From JBGAKG01 sp044224495 (GTDB taxonomy: Bacteria; Myxococcota_A; Polyangia; Polyangiales; Polyangiaceae), in contig JBGAKG010000003.1 in the NCBI GenBank assembly GCA_044224495.1, positions 62,001 through 126,000 of the forward strand: a DNA stretch of 64,000 nucleotides. Reading direction: 5' to 3'. Positions 1-11,645 of this stretch are shown piece by piece. The position numbers and the translations under genes are program-made. The notes beneath the pieces were generated by a model. It was not told the origin of the DNA. It saw only the letters and a program-made list of their open reading frames with translations, and did no database searches. Numbering within the stretch: position 1 is the first letter of the stretch; each line of letters starts with the position of its first letter.

Positions 1-192
1 CGGCGAAGCCGAGCCCCGCGGCGCGGACGCCATCGTCGTCGCCGCGCCACACGAGGAGCCACGTCGCGAACAGGAACTCGAGCCCCACCGCCGTCGCCAC
101 GGCGCTCTTCGGCAGGAAGCGCGCGGTGAGAGCGAGGACGGTGGTGACGACGAGCGCGGCGAGGAGCGGACGCGCAAAACCGGTCGTCTTCG

Positions 193-196
<4 letters not shown>
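1..196 (-). CDS. N-terminus of an integral membrane protein (partial)
   Basis: The frame begins with GTG at 196-194 and overlaps the stop of the downstream kinase gene by four bases (GTGA). It runs off the left edge. About 65 residues are visible: a short basic N-terminus (MTKTTGFARP), a hydrophobic helix at about residues 11-24, and a second one at about 36-49 followed by WRGDDDGV. The stop/start overlap and the hydrophobic pattern support a real gene, read before the kinase gene on the reverse strand in the opposite order (kinase first, this gene second). The pattern of two helices then an Arg/Asp-rich loop vaguely recalls CPBP-type intramembrane proteases, a family that includes myxosortases, but no catalytic motif lies in the window. 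Function is unassigned. Confidence 0.55.
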
Positions 197-2835
<2,639 letters not shown>

Positions 2836-2850
2836 CTTGGACCGGAAGAG

Positions 2851-2879
2851 TAGCCCCTTTTGCCGGACGGAGGGGGCTA
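2851..2879. promoter_or_regulatory. Inverted repeat in divergent kinase/kinase intergenic region
   Basis: A 7-bp perfect inverted repeat, TAGCCCC (2851-2857) and GGGGCTA (2873-2879), is separated by 15 nt. It lies in the 59-bp gap between the divergent Ser/Thr kinase and histidine kinase genes. The position suits an operator or overlapping promoters for both genes. It is short and could be chance in GC-rich DNA. Confidence 0.3.
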
Positions 2880-2894
2880 TTTGGGTACCGGTGC

Positions 2895-3596
2895 ATGGTA
2901 ACGTGGGCGTTCGTGGAGTCCAAGGCGGGTTCGAGCGGCGAAGAAGAGCTCCTCCGTCTCGCCGCCGTCGGCGAGGTCGCGGGGAGCGCCGTCCACGAGA
3001 TCCGGAACGCCCTCCAGGTCGCGGCGACCAGCTTGTGGCTCGCGCGCCAGGGCGGCGCGCCCGAGCAAGTCCAGCTCCACGTCGCGAAGGCCGAGCGGGC
3101 GACCCGCACCGCCCAGGGGGTGGTGGACGCGGTGCTGGGCCTCGCCCGCGGCGAGCGGCTCGTCGGAGAGTCCGCGTCGATCGAGGAGCTCTTGACCGAG
3201 GCCCGCGCCGATCTGAGCGCCCAAGCGTCGTGGGCGGACGAGGGAGTCTCGCTCCGGCTCCGCGGCTCCCCCGTGCTCCTCGCGCGCGTGTTCCACGTCT
3301 TGTTCGAGAACGCGGTCGCGATCGGCGGCGCGGGGATCCGCGTCGCCGTGCGCGCCGCCGCGACGGAGCGGAGCGTTCGAATCGACGTGGCCGACGATGG
3401 CCCCGGCATCGGCGCGGGGCTCCACGACCGCATCTTCCGGCCGCTCGTCAGCGGGCGCGAGGGCGGAACGGGCCTCGGCCTGTCCCTGGCGCGCCGGATC
3501 GTCGAAGCGCACGGCGGCACGCTGCAGCTTGCCCCGGACGGGGAGCCGAAGCTCCTCGCCGGGGCGCATTTCGTGATCGAGCTTCCGGCGGCGTGA
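2895..3596 (+). CDS. Small sensorless histidine kinase
   Basis: This 233-residue cytoplasmic protein is a two-component histidine kinase core without a sensor or membrane segment. The phosphoacceptor box is VHEIRNALQ near residues 33-41. The ATP-binding module follows: N box HVLFENAV near 135-142, G1 box DVADDGPGIG near 165, and G2 box GGTGLGLSLARRI near 194. Signal input must come from a partner protein or from sequence outside these motifs. No response regulator gene is adjacent, so it is an orphan here. It diverges from the receptor Ser/Thr kinase, and its stop lies 3 bp from that of the convergent IgGFc-binding-like gene. The ATG at 2895 is used; no strong Shine-Dalgarno site is visible. 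Confidence 0.88.
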   Translation: MVTWAFVESKAGSSGEEELLRLAAVGEVAGSAVHEIRNALQVAATSLWLARQGGAPEQVQLHVAKAERATRTAQGVVDAVLGLARGERLVGESASIEELLTEARADLSAQASWADEGVSLRLRGSPVLLARVFHVLFENAVAIGGAGIRVAVRAAATERSVRIDVADDGPGIGAGLHDRIFRPLVSGREGGTGLGLSLARRIVEAHGGTLQLAPDGEPKLLAGAHFVIELPAA

Positions 3597-3599
3597 AGC

Positions 3600-5399
3600 T
3601 CAGTTCGGCGTCGGCGGAACGACGACGGTGTTGATCGGCTGGACGCTCGCGCCGGCGGGGTACGCGTAGCTCACCGCTTGCGAGTAGAGCGTGCCGCCCG
3701 AGAGCGCGGAGCCCCAGCCCCACACCGTCAGGCCGAAGGGCACGTCGCTCTTGGCCTCGTGCCGGCCGTTGTCGCAGTTGCCGACCTTGGCGAAGTTGCC
3801 GGTGACGAGATCGGAGCGCAGCCACTCGTACTTCCCGCTGCTGCCCATCGGCTGCCAGCCGGTGAGCGTGCCTTTGCAGTCGAGCGTGACGTCGTGGAAC
3901 GTGTTGTCGGGGCCCTTCTGGCGGACGAAGAGGAGCTCCGTCTCGGGGTACGTCGGGTCCGTGAAGAAGATGTAGTTTGCAAGGTACTGCGCGGGCGGGA
4001 CGACGTTCACGAACTCCGGATCGCCGGCGCACGAGAGGTTGCTCGAGCTCCAGTTCGGGTTCTTGGTGCAGCCGGTCATGTGGGCGCCGAAGAAGAACGG
4101 GTGCTGTGCGTCCTGGCTCTTGACCGAGAACTGACCGGGCGAGTCGTACTCGATCACCTGTCCGCGCTTCAGGGTGGTCGGCGCGCCGCCCTGGGGCGGA
4201 TCGTAGGTGAGGGTGGTGCCATCGACCGCGCCGACGAAGCGCCAGGGCGGCGACTCCGGCACGTTCGGGTAACGATCGCGGTAGCGCACGGCGGCGTACT
4301 CGCTCCCGAGCGCCTTCACCGGCGGGATCTGCTGGTGCATGCCGTCGCAGGCGGCGGCCTCGATGTTGGTGCAGCCGTGGCCGCCCCAGCTCCCGATCGG
4401 CTTCGTCGCCTTGAGCACGCTTCCGGACAGATCGTTCGGCTGCTGCAGGCGCATCACCTGCCCCTTCTTGAGGCTGTACGTCGTCGGGACGTTCGCGGCG
4501 GCCGCGGTCACGCCGCCACCGCCGACGATCGCGGAGGTGGGCACGATCGTGACGTCGGTCGCGTCTTCTTGAGCGACGACGGCGATCCACGGGTTGCCGA
4601 AGCCCGTCTCGCTCCAGGCCGCGGTGGCGACGTAGTTGTCGTCCCAGGCCGACGTGGGCAGGAGCAGCGTCGCCCCGGTGACGGCGCTCGAGCCGCCGCC
4701 GTAGGGGAAGATCGTGGAGGCGACGACGGGCGCGTCGGTCGTGATGTGCCACGCGTCGCCGATCGCGGTGCCCGCGACGCTCGCGTTGCCGGTGACCGCA
4801 GGGGTCTTCGGGCACGTGCCCGCGTCGACGGAGAGGAAGAAGATGGCGACGCTGCCGGTCGGGATCGTGTTGTTGACGAGCGGCGTGTACGTGATGCCGG
4901 TGCCGCTGCCCGTCGGGACGAAGCCGACGTTGGAGTAGGTCTGTGCCCCGCGCGCGACGGTGACCTGGACGGGGTTGCCCCACGTGTTCGAGACGAAGAC
5001 CGCGAAGCACGTCTGCTGGACGAAGTCCGTCGCTGGGACCGCGTAGTAGTCGCAGCCGACGCTGGATTTGTTGGCTTTGGCTGCGTCGCACGCGGGGACG
5101 CAGACGCCGCCCGCGCAACCTTGCGTCGGCGGGCACGTCGAGATGACGTTGTTGTTGCAGTCGAGGACGGAGTGGAGGTCGCCGGAGCACTTGATGCAGC
5201 TCCCGCCGTCGTTCCCCTTCGTGTCACCGAACAGGTTGTTGTCGTCGGGGAACGGGTTCGTGTCGTCCGCGGCGAGCTGATCCGTCGACGCGTCGGTCGC
5301 GTTGAAACCCGAGGGGGAGCTGCCCCCGCAGCTCGCGAGCGCCACCAGGCCCACCAAAGCCGAGCCACCGAGCACCACACCGACCCAGGCTTTGCGCAT
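3600..5399 (-). CDS. IgGFc-binding-like surface lipoprotein (paralogue 1)
   Basis: This is a 599-residue exported protein. The signal peptide ends at a lipobox-like LASC near residue 24, followed by a low-complexity Ser/Asp stretch. A Cys-rich segment (IKCSGD, CPPTQGC, CVPACD, about 70-110) precedes a large domain with the pattern of IgGFc-binding N-terminal domains (about 115-590), including YYAVPATDF, FPYGGGSSAVTGATLLLPTSAWD and QIPPVKALGSEY. It resembles the gene at 16755-18512 over most of its length, and the two share the C-terminal block SYAYPAGAS-PINTVVVPP. A Shine-Dalgarno GGAGG lies six bases before the ATG at 5399. Ligand and role are unknown; in myxobacteria such proteins are probably cell-surface adhesion or envelope proteins (inference). 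Confidence 0.85.
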   Translation of the reverse strand: MRKAWVGVVLGGSALVGLVALASCGGSSPSGFNATDASTDQLAADDTNPFPDDNNLFGDTKGNDGGSCIKCSGDLHSVLDCNNNVISTCPPTQGCAGGVCVPACDAAKANKSSVGCDYYAVPATDFVQQTCFAVFVSNTWGNPVQVTVARGAQTYSNVGFVPTGSGTGITYTPLVNNTIPTGSVAIFFLSVDAGTCPKTPAVTGNASVAGTAIGDAWHITTDAPVVASTIFPYGGGSSAVTGATLLLPTSAWDDNYVATAAWSETGFGNPWIAVVAQEDATDVTIVPTSAIVGGGGVTAAAANVPTTYSLKKGQVMRLQQPNDLSGSVLKATKPIGSWGGHGCTNIEAAACDGMHQQIPPVKALGSEYAAVRYRDRYPNVPESPPWRFVGAVDGTTLTYDPPQGGAPTTLKRGQVIEYDSPGQFSVKSQDAQHPFFFGAHMTGCTKNPNWSSSNLSCAGDPEFVNVVPPAQYLANYIFFTDPTYPETELLFVRQKGPDNTFHDVTLDCKGTLTGWQPMGSSGKYEWLRSDLVTGNFAKVGNCDNGRHEAKSDVPFGLTVWGWGSALSGGTLYSQAVSYAYPAGASVQPINTVVVPPTPN

Positions 5400-5461
5400 G
5401 GAGAACCTCCGGAAGACAGTGTAGCGCCGATTCCGCGAGCAAGGCTAAGCTAGGCGACTGC

Positions 5462-6220
5462 ATGGCCGGCCGAACGTTCGCGATCGGGGACATCCACGGG
5501 GACATCGTCGCACTGCAGCGGCTCTTGATGAAGCTGCCGACGCTCGACGATCAGGACACGCTCGTGTTCCTGGGGGATTACATCGACCGCGGACCGCGCT
5601 CGAGGGACGTCATCAGCTTCATCCGCGACATCCAGCGCAAAGCGCCGATGAAGGTGGTGGTGCTCCGGGGCAACCACGAGGACGGTTGGCTCCGCGTGAT
5701 CGGCGGCGGCTGGCCCGAGTTCGTGCTCCCGCCCGGGAACGGCTGCCTCGCTGCGTTCCGCTCCTACGCCGGGCTCCCCTACAAAGAGGGCGAGTACCCG
5801 ACCAAGACCGAGATCCAGGAGCTCAAGACGGGGCGATTCTTCCCGCCCGACGACGTCGCGTGGATGCAGTCGCTCCCCTACTTCTACGAGGACGACCACG
5901 CCATCTACGTCCACGCCGGGCTCGTCGAGAAGGACGGCGTCTTCATCCACCCGAAGGAGACCGAGAACATCTCGCTCGTGCTCTGGGTGCGCACGATGAA
6001 GTTCTTCACCGAGTACCGCGGCAAGCTCGTCGTCGTGGGGCACACCTCGACCGACAACCTGCCGCCCGAGCTCTCGTCGTTCACGCCCGAGGATCCGCTC
6101 GACATGTGGGTCGGGGAGTGCGTCATCGGCATCGACACGGGCTGCGGCAAGGGTGGGTTCCTCACCTGCGTCGAGCTGCCGAGCCGCACTGTGTACGAGT
6201 CGCGCGACAAGACCGAGTAA
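5462..6220 (+). CDS. PPP-family metallophosphoesterase (Ser/Thr protein phosphatase type)
   Basis: This 252-residue enzyme has the three signature metal-binding motifs of the PPP superfamily in order: GDIHGD near residue 9, GDYIDRGP near 38, and RGNHED near 69. Later His residues in VHAG and VGHT complete the usual dinuclear metal site. It has no signal peptide or membrane helix, so it should act in the cytoplasm, removing phosphate from proteins or possibly from a nucleotide such as Ap4A. With two Ser/Thr kinases in the window a protein target is plausible but unproven. The ATG at 5462 is used. Confidence 0.92.
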   Translation: MAGRTFAIGDIHGDIVALQRLLMKLPTLDDQDTLVFLGDYIDRGPRSRDVISFIRDIQRKAPMKVVVLRGNHEDGWLRVIGGGWPEFVLPPGNGCLAAFRSYAGLPYKEGEYPTKTEIQELKTGRFFPPDDVAWMQSLPYFYEDDHAIYVHAGLVEKDGVFIHPKETENISLVLWVRTMKFFTEYRGKLVVVGHTSTDNLPPELSSFTPEDPLDMWVGECVIGIDTGCGKGGFLTCVELPSRTVYESRDKTE

Positions 6221-6222
6221 TC

Positions 6223-6282
6223 GTCTCCAAGACGCGCTCGGAAGACCGAGCGTGCTCCAAGATGCGCTCGGAAGACCGAGCG
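6223..6282. repeat. Two tandem 30-bp units, each a perfect 7-bp hairpin
   Basis: Two copies with period 30 (6223-6252 and 6253-6282) differ at only three positions. Each holds CGCTCGG, loop AAGA, CCGAGCG (stems 6235-6241/6246-6252 and 6265-6271/6276-6282). They sit between the phosphatase stop and the uvrA start. They could be a double transcription terminator, although there is no T tract, an mRNA-stabilising element, or a small repeat family present elsewhere in the genome. Confidence 0.75.
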
Positions 6283-6329
6283 CTATTGCTCGACGCATCC
6301 GGGATCGTGACTATGCTTGCCGGTCCCTC

Positions 6330-9300
6330 ATGCACGCGATCCGCCTCCGCGGCGCCCGCACCCACAACCTGAAGGACGTCTCGCTCGACCTCCGCGCAGG
6401 CGAGCTCGTGTGCGTCACGGGCCCCAGCGGCGCCGGCAAGTCGTCGCTCGCGCTCGACACGCTCTACGCCGAGGGCCAGCGCCGGTTCGTCGAGAGCTTC
6501 AGCCCGTACGCGCGGCAGTTCCTCGAGCGCCTCGAGCGTCCGCCGATGGACGGGCTGGACCCCGTCGCAGCCACGATCGCGGTCGACCGGCGAGCGCCGA
6601 TCAAGTCGAGCCGCTCGACGCTCGCGACGATGACCGATCTCGAGGTGTGGCTCGCTGCGCTCTTCGCGCGCGAAGCCGTCCCGACCTGCCCCGACTGCGG
6701 CGTCTCGGCGGTCCGGCGCGACGCCGCGAGCGCGGTGCAGAAGCTCGTCGCCGCGCACGACGGCGCGCGCGTGACGGTCTCGTACGCGGTTCGGGCCGGG
6801 ACCGCTTCGTCGACCGAGGCGTTCCTCGATCTGCGCGAGCAGCTCCTCCGCGACGGCTACCGGCGCGTCGTCGCGAGCGGCGTGGTCCGCGATCTGGACG
6901 ACGTGCGCCCGAGCGAGGCGAGCGACCTCGAAGTGGTGACCGACCGCACCGTCGCGCGCGCGAGCGACGCGCGCCGCCTCCAACACGCGATCGAGACGGC
7001 GTGGGAACGTGGCGACGGCCACGCGCGCGTCCAGGTCGAGGACGGCGAGCGCGTCGAGGTCGCGCGCGGGCTCGTCTGCCCGAGCTGCGCGCGGGCGTTC
7101 GAGCCGCCGCGGCCCGGGCTCTTCTCCTACAACTCCCCGCTCGGCGCCTGCGCGACGTGCCGCGGCTTCGGGCGCGTCATCGACGTCGATTGGGGAAAGG
7201 TCGTCCCCGACGGCGGGAAGACGCTCGCCAAGGGCGCCATCAAGGCGTGGAACGGCAAGAGCGCCGCGTGGGAGCGGCGCGCGTTGCTCAAGTACTGCGC
7301 CCGGAAGGGCATCCCGACCGACGTGCCCTGGGACGAGCTCTCGGACGAGCAGCGGGGTTCCGTGATCGAGGGCGAAGGCTCGTGGACGAAGGGCCGCTTC
7401 CCCGGCGTCCGCGCGTGGTTCAAGTGGCTCGAGACGCGCACCTACAAGATGCACGTGCGCGTGTTCCTCGCGCGCTACCGCGAGTACTCGCCCTGCACCG
7501 TCTGCAACGGCTCGCGCTTGAACGAGACGTCGCTGCGGTACCGTGTCGGCGGGAAGAACCTCGCCCAATGGCACGCCGAGACCGTCGGCTCCGCGCGCAC
7601 GGGGCTCGCGGCGATCGAAGCCACCGATGGCCAAGGCAAGGTCGCGCTCGCGGAGCTCCGGGCGCGGCTCGCTTACCTCGACGCAGTGGGCCTCGGCTAC
7701 CTCTCGCTCGATCGCCAGGCGCGCACGCTCTCCGGGGGCGAGGCGCAGCGCGCAGCGCTGACGACGGCGCTCGGCGTTCGCATGACGGGAGCGCTCTTCG
7801 TCCTCGACGAGCCGACGGTCGGGCTCCACGCCGCGGACGTGCCGCGCTTGGGCGAGGCGATCCGGGGGCTCGCGGACGCGGGGAACGCCGTGCTCGTCGT
7901 CGAGCACGATCGCACGATCGTCGCCGGCGCAGACCGCGTCCTCGAGATGGGCCCCGGGGCGGGTCTCGACGGCGGGCGCATCCTGCGCGACGGGCCTCCG
8001 CTCCCCGAGCGCACCGGGCCGAGCGAGCTCGTCGCGCCGCGGCGGCGGGCGCGGGCGAAGCTCGTGCTCCGCGGCGCGAGCGAGAACAACCTCCGCGACG
8101 TCGACCTCGAGATCGGGCTCGGCGTGCTCACCGCGATCACGGGGCCGAGCGGCTCGGGGAAGTCGACGCTCGCCGAGGACGTGCTCTTCCGCGCCGTCGC
8201 ACGCGCGCTCGGCGACGTGAGCGTACCCCGCCCAGCGGCTCATCGTTCGCTCCGCGGCGTCGAGAAGCTCACGCGTGCCGTGCTCGTCGACCAGGCACCG
8301 CTCGGGCGCACGGCGCGCGGCAACGCGGCGACCTACACGAAGGCGTGGGACCGGATCCGCGCACGCTTCGCCGCGGAGCCCGACGCGCGCCTCGCGGGGC
8401 TCCTTCCCCAGCACTTCTCCTTCAACGTGGCCGGCGCCGGGCGGTGCGAGGCGTGCGCGGGCGAGGGCTACGAGACGGTGGAGATGCAGTTCCTCGCCGA
8501 CGTGCAGCTCCTCTGCCCCGTCTGCCGGGGCCAGCGCTTCAAGCCCGAGGTCCTCGCGGTTCGCCATCGCGGCAAGCGCGTCGCGGACGTGCTCGCGATG
8601 ACGATCGACGAGGCGCTCGCCGAGCTCGGCGGGCGAGACGAAGACACCGACTGGGTCCTCCGCCGGGCGCTCGAGCCCGCGGTCAGCGTCGGGCTCGGGT
8701 ACCTGCCGCTCGGGCAGCCGCTCTCCACCCTGTCCGGCGGCGAAGCGCAGCGCCTGAAGCTCGCGCGCGCGCTCGCGGGCGACGTCGACCGCACGCTCTT
8801 CGTCGTCGACGAACCGAGCGCCGGGCTCCACGCGACCGACGCGGCGAAGGTCGTCGCCGCGCTCCACGGGCTCGTCGATCGCGGCGCGACGGTCGTCGTC
8901 GTCGAGCACGACCTCGACGTGATCGCGGCGGCCGACGCCGTCGTCGACCTCGGGCCCGGCGCCGGCCCCGACGGCGGCGTCATCGTCGCGACCGGGACGC
9001 CGGACGAGGTGGCGAAGACCGCCACCAAGACGGGGATCGCGCTCGCCGCCGCAGGGGCCGCCCCTCCGCTCCGCCGCCCGCACGTGCCCGCAAGCGAAGA
9101 TGCACCGGCCGCGATCCGCGTCGACCGCGCGCGCGAGCACAACCTCAAGGACGTGTCGTGCGCGATCCCGCACGGCAAGCTCGCCGTCGTCACCGGTCCG
9201 AGCGGCTCGGGGAAGTCGTCGCTCGCGTTCGACGTGATCTTCGCCGAGGGCCAGCGGCGCTTCCTCGAGACGCTCACCCCGTACGCGCGCCAGTTCCTCC

Positions 9301-11645
9301 CCACGCTGCCCCGCCCCGACGCCGACAAGGTCCTCGGCGTGCCCCCGTCGATCGCGCTCGAGCAGCGGCTCGCGCGCGGCGGCGCGAACTCGACCGTGGC
9401 CACCGTCACCGAGGTCGCCCACTACCTGCGCCTTCTCTTCGCCAAGGTCGGCGAGGTCCACTGCCCCGCGTGCGACGCCGTCGTCGAGGCGCAGAGCCCG
9501 GACGAGGTGTTCGCGGGCCTGCGCGCGGAGAGCGGAAGCGGGCGTCACACCGTCTACGCCCCCGCCGTGCGCGCACGGAAGGGCACGTACCTCGAGCTCT
9601 TCACGTCCGCCTCGCGCGCGGGCGTGCAGACGGCGCGCGTCGACGGCGCGATCATGTCGATCGATCCTCCACCGAAGCTCAAGAAGAGCATCGAGCACGA
9701 CGTCGATCTCATCGTCCACTACGGTCCGCTCGCCACGCTCGACCGCACCGTGTTCGATCGCGCGCTCGCGTGGGGCAACGGCGCCATCCGTGTCGCGCGG
9801 GGCGAGCCGACGCCGAAGCCGGGCGCGGCCGAGCGGCTCGTCTCGACCACGCGCGCGTGCAGCCGGTGCGGCACCGGCGTCCCCGAGCTGGACCCGCGCT
9901 GGTTCTCGTTCAACACGAAGCAAGGCCAGTGCGAGGCCTGCGAAGGCACGGGCGTCGAGGGCGGCGCGGAGGCCGTCGCCGAAGGCGCGACGGCGCCGTG
10001 CCGCACCTGCGGTGGCGAGCGCCTCGCCGGCGTCCCGCGCCGCGTGCGGCTCGGCGGCCGGCGCTACGCCGAGCTCGCCGCGCTCGACGTGAAGCACGCG
10101 CTCGCGGAGCTCGGCGCGCTCCGCTTCCAAGGCAAGAACGCGCTCATCGGCGACGCGCCACTCGCGGAGCTCCTCCGGCGCCTCCGCTTCGTCGACACGG
10201 TCGGCCTCGGGTACCTCGCGCTCGGGCGCGCGGCGAGCACGCTCTCCGGCGGCGAGATGCAGCGCCTGCGGCTCGCCGCGCAGCTCGGAAGCGGGCTCAC
10301 CGGCGCGCTCTACGTCCTCGACGAGCCGACGATCGGCCTGCACCCGCGCGACACCGGGCGCCTGCTCGCGAACCTTCGAGCGCTCGTCGACACCGGCTCC
10401 ACGGTGCTCGTCGTCGAGCACGATGCCGAGACGATCGCCGCGGCGGACTGGGTGCTCGACCTCGGGCCGAGCGGCGGGCGCGGCGGTGGCCGAATCGTGG
10501 CCGAGGGTCCTGCCGCCACCGTCCTCGCGAGCGATTCACCGACCGCCCGCGCGCTGCGCGAGCGCACCGGGGCGGGCCGCGCCGCGCGCGTCCCGCGCCC
10601 GATGGCGGACGCGTTCCTCACGCTCTCCGGCGCGCGCGCGAACAACTTGGCCGGCGTCGATTTCCGCGTGCCCGTCGGGCGCCTCACGGTCGTGTGCGGC
10701 GTCAGCGGCTCGGGGAAGAGCACGCTCGTCCAGCGCGTCTTCTACCCTGCCCTCCGGCGCGCGCTCGGGCTCGTCGCCGACGAGCCGGGCTCGTTCCGGT
10801 CCCTGACTGGGACGAAGGTCGTGAAGCGCGCGCTCGCGGTCGACCAATCGCCGATCGGGCGCACGCCGCGCAGCGTCCCGGCGACGTTCCTCGGGATCTG
10901 GGACGACGTGCGGGCGCTCTACGCGAGCCTGCCCGAGGCGAAGGCGCGCGGTTTCGGCAAGGCCCGCTTCTCGTTCAACAGCGCGAGCACCAAGCCCGGC
11001 GCCGCGAGCGGCCGCTGCGAGGCATGCAAGGGGCAAGGGTTCGTCGTCGCCGAGATGTCGTTCCTGCCCGACGTGACGAGCCCGTGCGAGACCTGCGGGG
11101 GCCTGCGCTTCGAGCCGTCCACGCTCGACGTGACGTGGCAGGGCCGCTCGATCGGCGACGTGCTCCGCATGTCGGCCGAAGAAGCCGCCGAGCTCTTCAA
11201 GAACCATCGCCGGATCGCCCCGCCGCTTCGCACGCTCGTCGATCTCGGTGTCGGCTACCTCGCGCTCGGCCAAGGCTCCAACACGCTCTCCGGAGGCGAA
11301 GCGCAGCGCCTCAAGCTCGCGGCCGAGCTGACGGCGGGCGCAGCCCACGAGCCGACCGTCTACGTGCTCGACGAGCCGACGACGGGGCTCCACCTCTCCG
11401 ACGTGAAGCGGCTCGTCGCGGTGCTCCAACGCCTCGTCGAGCGCGGCGACACGCTGGTGGTGGTCGAGCACCACCCCGACGTGATCGCCGCCGCCGACTG
11501 GGTCACCGAGCTCGGCCCCGACGGCGGCGCGGGCGGTGGGCGCATCGTCTACGAGGGCGACCCGCGAAAGCTCGCGCGCGCGAAGACGCCGACCGGACGC
11601 TGGTTCGCGCGGGACGAGGACGTGGTACGTTCCGCGCCCGAATGA
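6330..11645 (+). CDS. uvrA: Tandem-fused UvrA excinuclease subunit with four ABC ATPase modules
   Basis: UvrA recognises bulky DNA damage and loads UvrB in nucleotide excision repair. Ordinary UvrA has about 950 residues and two ABC ATPases. This protein has 1771 residues and repeats the whole plan twice. Walker A motifs lie near 32 (GPSGAGKS), 604 (GPSGSGKS), 955 (GPSGSGKS) and 1456 (GVSGSGKS). Signature LSGGE motifs lie near 467, 800, 1303 and 1652, each followed by a Walker B such as VLDEPTVGLH. Zinc-type Cys pairs appear in both halves, including CEAC/CPVC near 710 and CEAC/CETC near 1565. Both halves keep the FSFN motif and the YARQFL motif after the first ATPase. The ATG at 6330 starts at the conserved MHAIRLRGARTHNL. 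It follows two tandem hairpins, and the stop overlaps the next gene by four bases. A canonical separate uvrA may exist elsewhere in the genome. Confidence 0.95.
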   Translation: MHAIRLRGARTHNLKDVSLDLRAGELVCVTGPSGAGKSSLALDTLYAEGQRRFVESFSPYARQFLERLERPPMDGLDPVAATIAVDRRAPIKSSRSTLATMTDLEVWLAALFAREAVPTCPDCGVSAVRRDAASAVQKLVAAHDGARVTVSYAVRAGTASSTEAFLDLREQLLRDGYRRVVASGVVRDLDDVRPSEASDLEVVTDRTVARASDARRLQHAIETAWERGDGHARVQVEDGERVEVARGLVCPSCARAFEPPRPGLFSYNSPLGACATCRGFGRVIDVDWGKVVPDGGKTLAKGAIKAWNGKSAAWERRALLKYCARKGIPTDVPWDELSDEQRGSVIEGEGSWTKGRFPGVRAWFKWLETRTYKMHVRVFLARYREYSPCTVCNGSRLNETSLRYRVGGKNLAQWHAETVGSARTGLAAIEATDGQGKVALAELRARLAYLDAVGLGYLSLDRQARTLSGGEAQRAALTTALGVRMTGALFVLDEPTVGLHAADVPRLGEAIRGLADAGNAVLVVEHDRTIVAGADRVLEMGPGAGLDGGRILRDGPPLPERTGPSELVAPRRRARAKLVLRGASENNLRDVDLEIGLGVLTAITGPSGSGKSTLAEDVLFRAVARALGDVSVPRPAAHRSLRGVEKLTRAVLVDQAPLGRTARGNAATYTKAWDRIRARFAAEPDARLAGLLPQHFSFNVAGAGRCEACAGEGYETVEMQFLADVQLLCPVCRGQRFKPEVLAVRHRGKRVADVLAMTIDEALAELGGRDEDTDWVLRRALEPAVSVGLGYLPLGQPLSTLSGGEAQRLKLARALAGDVDRTLFVVDEPSAGLHATDAAKVVAALHGLVDRGATVVVVEHDLDVIAAADAVVDLGPGAGPDGGVIVATGTPDEVAKTATKTGIALAAAGAAPPLRRPHVPASEDAPAAIRVDRAREHNLKDVSCAIPHGKLAVVTGPSGSGKSSLAFDVIFAEGQRRFLETLTPYARQFLPTLPRPDADKVLGVPPSIALEQRLARGGANSTVATVTEVAHYLRLLFAKVGEVHCPACDAVVEAQSPDEVFAGLRAESGSGRHTVYAPAVRARKGTYLELFTSASRAGVQTARVDGAIMSIDPPPKLKKSIEHDVDLIVHYGPLATLDRTVFDRALAWGNGAIRVARGEPTPKPGAAERLVSTTRACSRCGTGVPELDPRWFSFNTKQGQCEACEGTGVEGGAEAVAEGATAPCRTCGGERLAGVPRRVRLGGRRYAELAALDVKHALAELGALRFQGKNALIGDAPLAELLRRLRFVDTVGLGYLALGRAASTLSGGEMQRLRLAAQLGSGLTGALYVLDEPTIGLHPRDTGRLLANLRALVDTGSTVLVVEHDAETIAAADWVLDLGPSGGRGGGRIVAEGPAATVLASDSPTARALRERTGAGRAARVPRPMADAFLTLSGARANNLAGVDFRVPVGRLTVVCGVSGSGKSTLVQRVFYPALRRALGLVADEPGSFRSLTGTKVVKRALAVDQSPIGRTPRSVPATFLGIWDDVRALYASLPEAKARGFGKARFSFNSASTKPGAASGRCEACKGQGFVVAEMSFLPDVTSPCETCGGLRFEPSTLDVTWQGRSIGDVLRMSAEEAAELFKNHRRIAPPLRTLVDLGVGYLALGQGSNTLSGGEAQRLKLAAELTAGAAHEPTVYVLDEPTTGLHLSDVKRLVAVLQRLVERGDTLVVVEHHPDVIAAADWVTELGPDGGAGGGRIVYEGDPRKLARAKTPTGRWFARDEDVVRSAPE

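Noticed and set aside
6162..10421. 1419-residue open frame on the minus strand across uvrA
   Set aside because: Arg/Asp/Glu/His-rich shadow sequence without motifs; the plus strand carries the full UvrA.
6317..11641. Long plus-strand frame running into the GT-C gene from far upstream
   Set aside because: Only the part after 11642 is coding; the rest is an Arg-rich shadow of uvrA in another frame.
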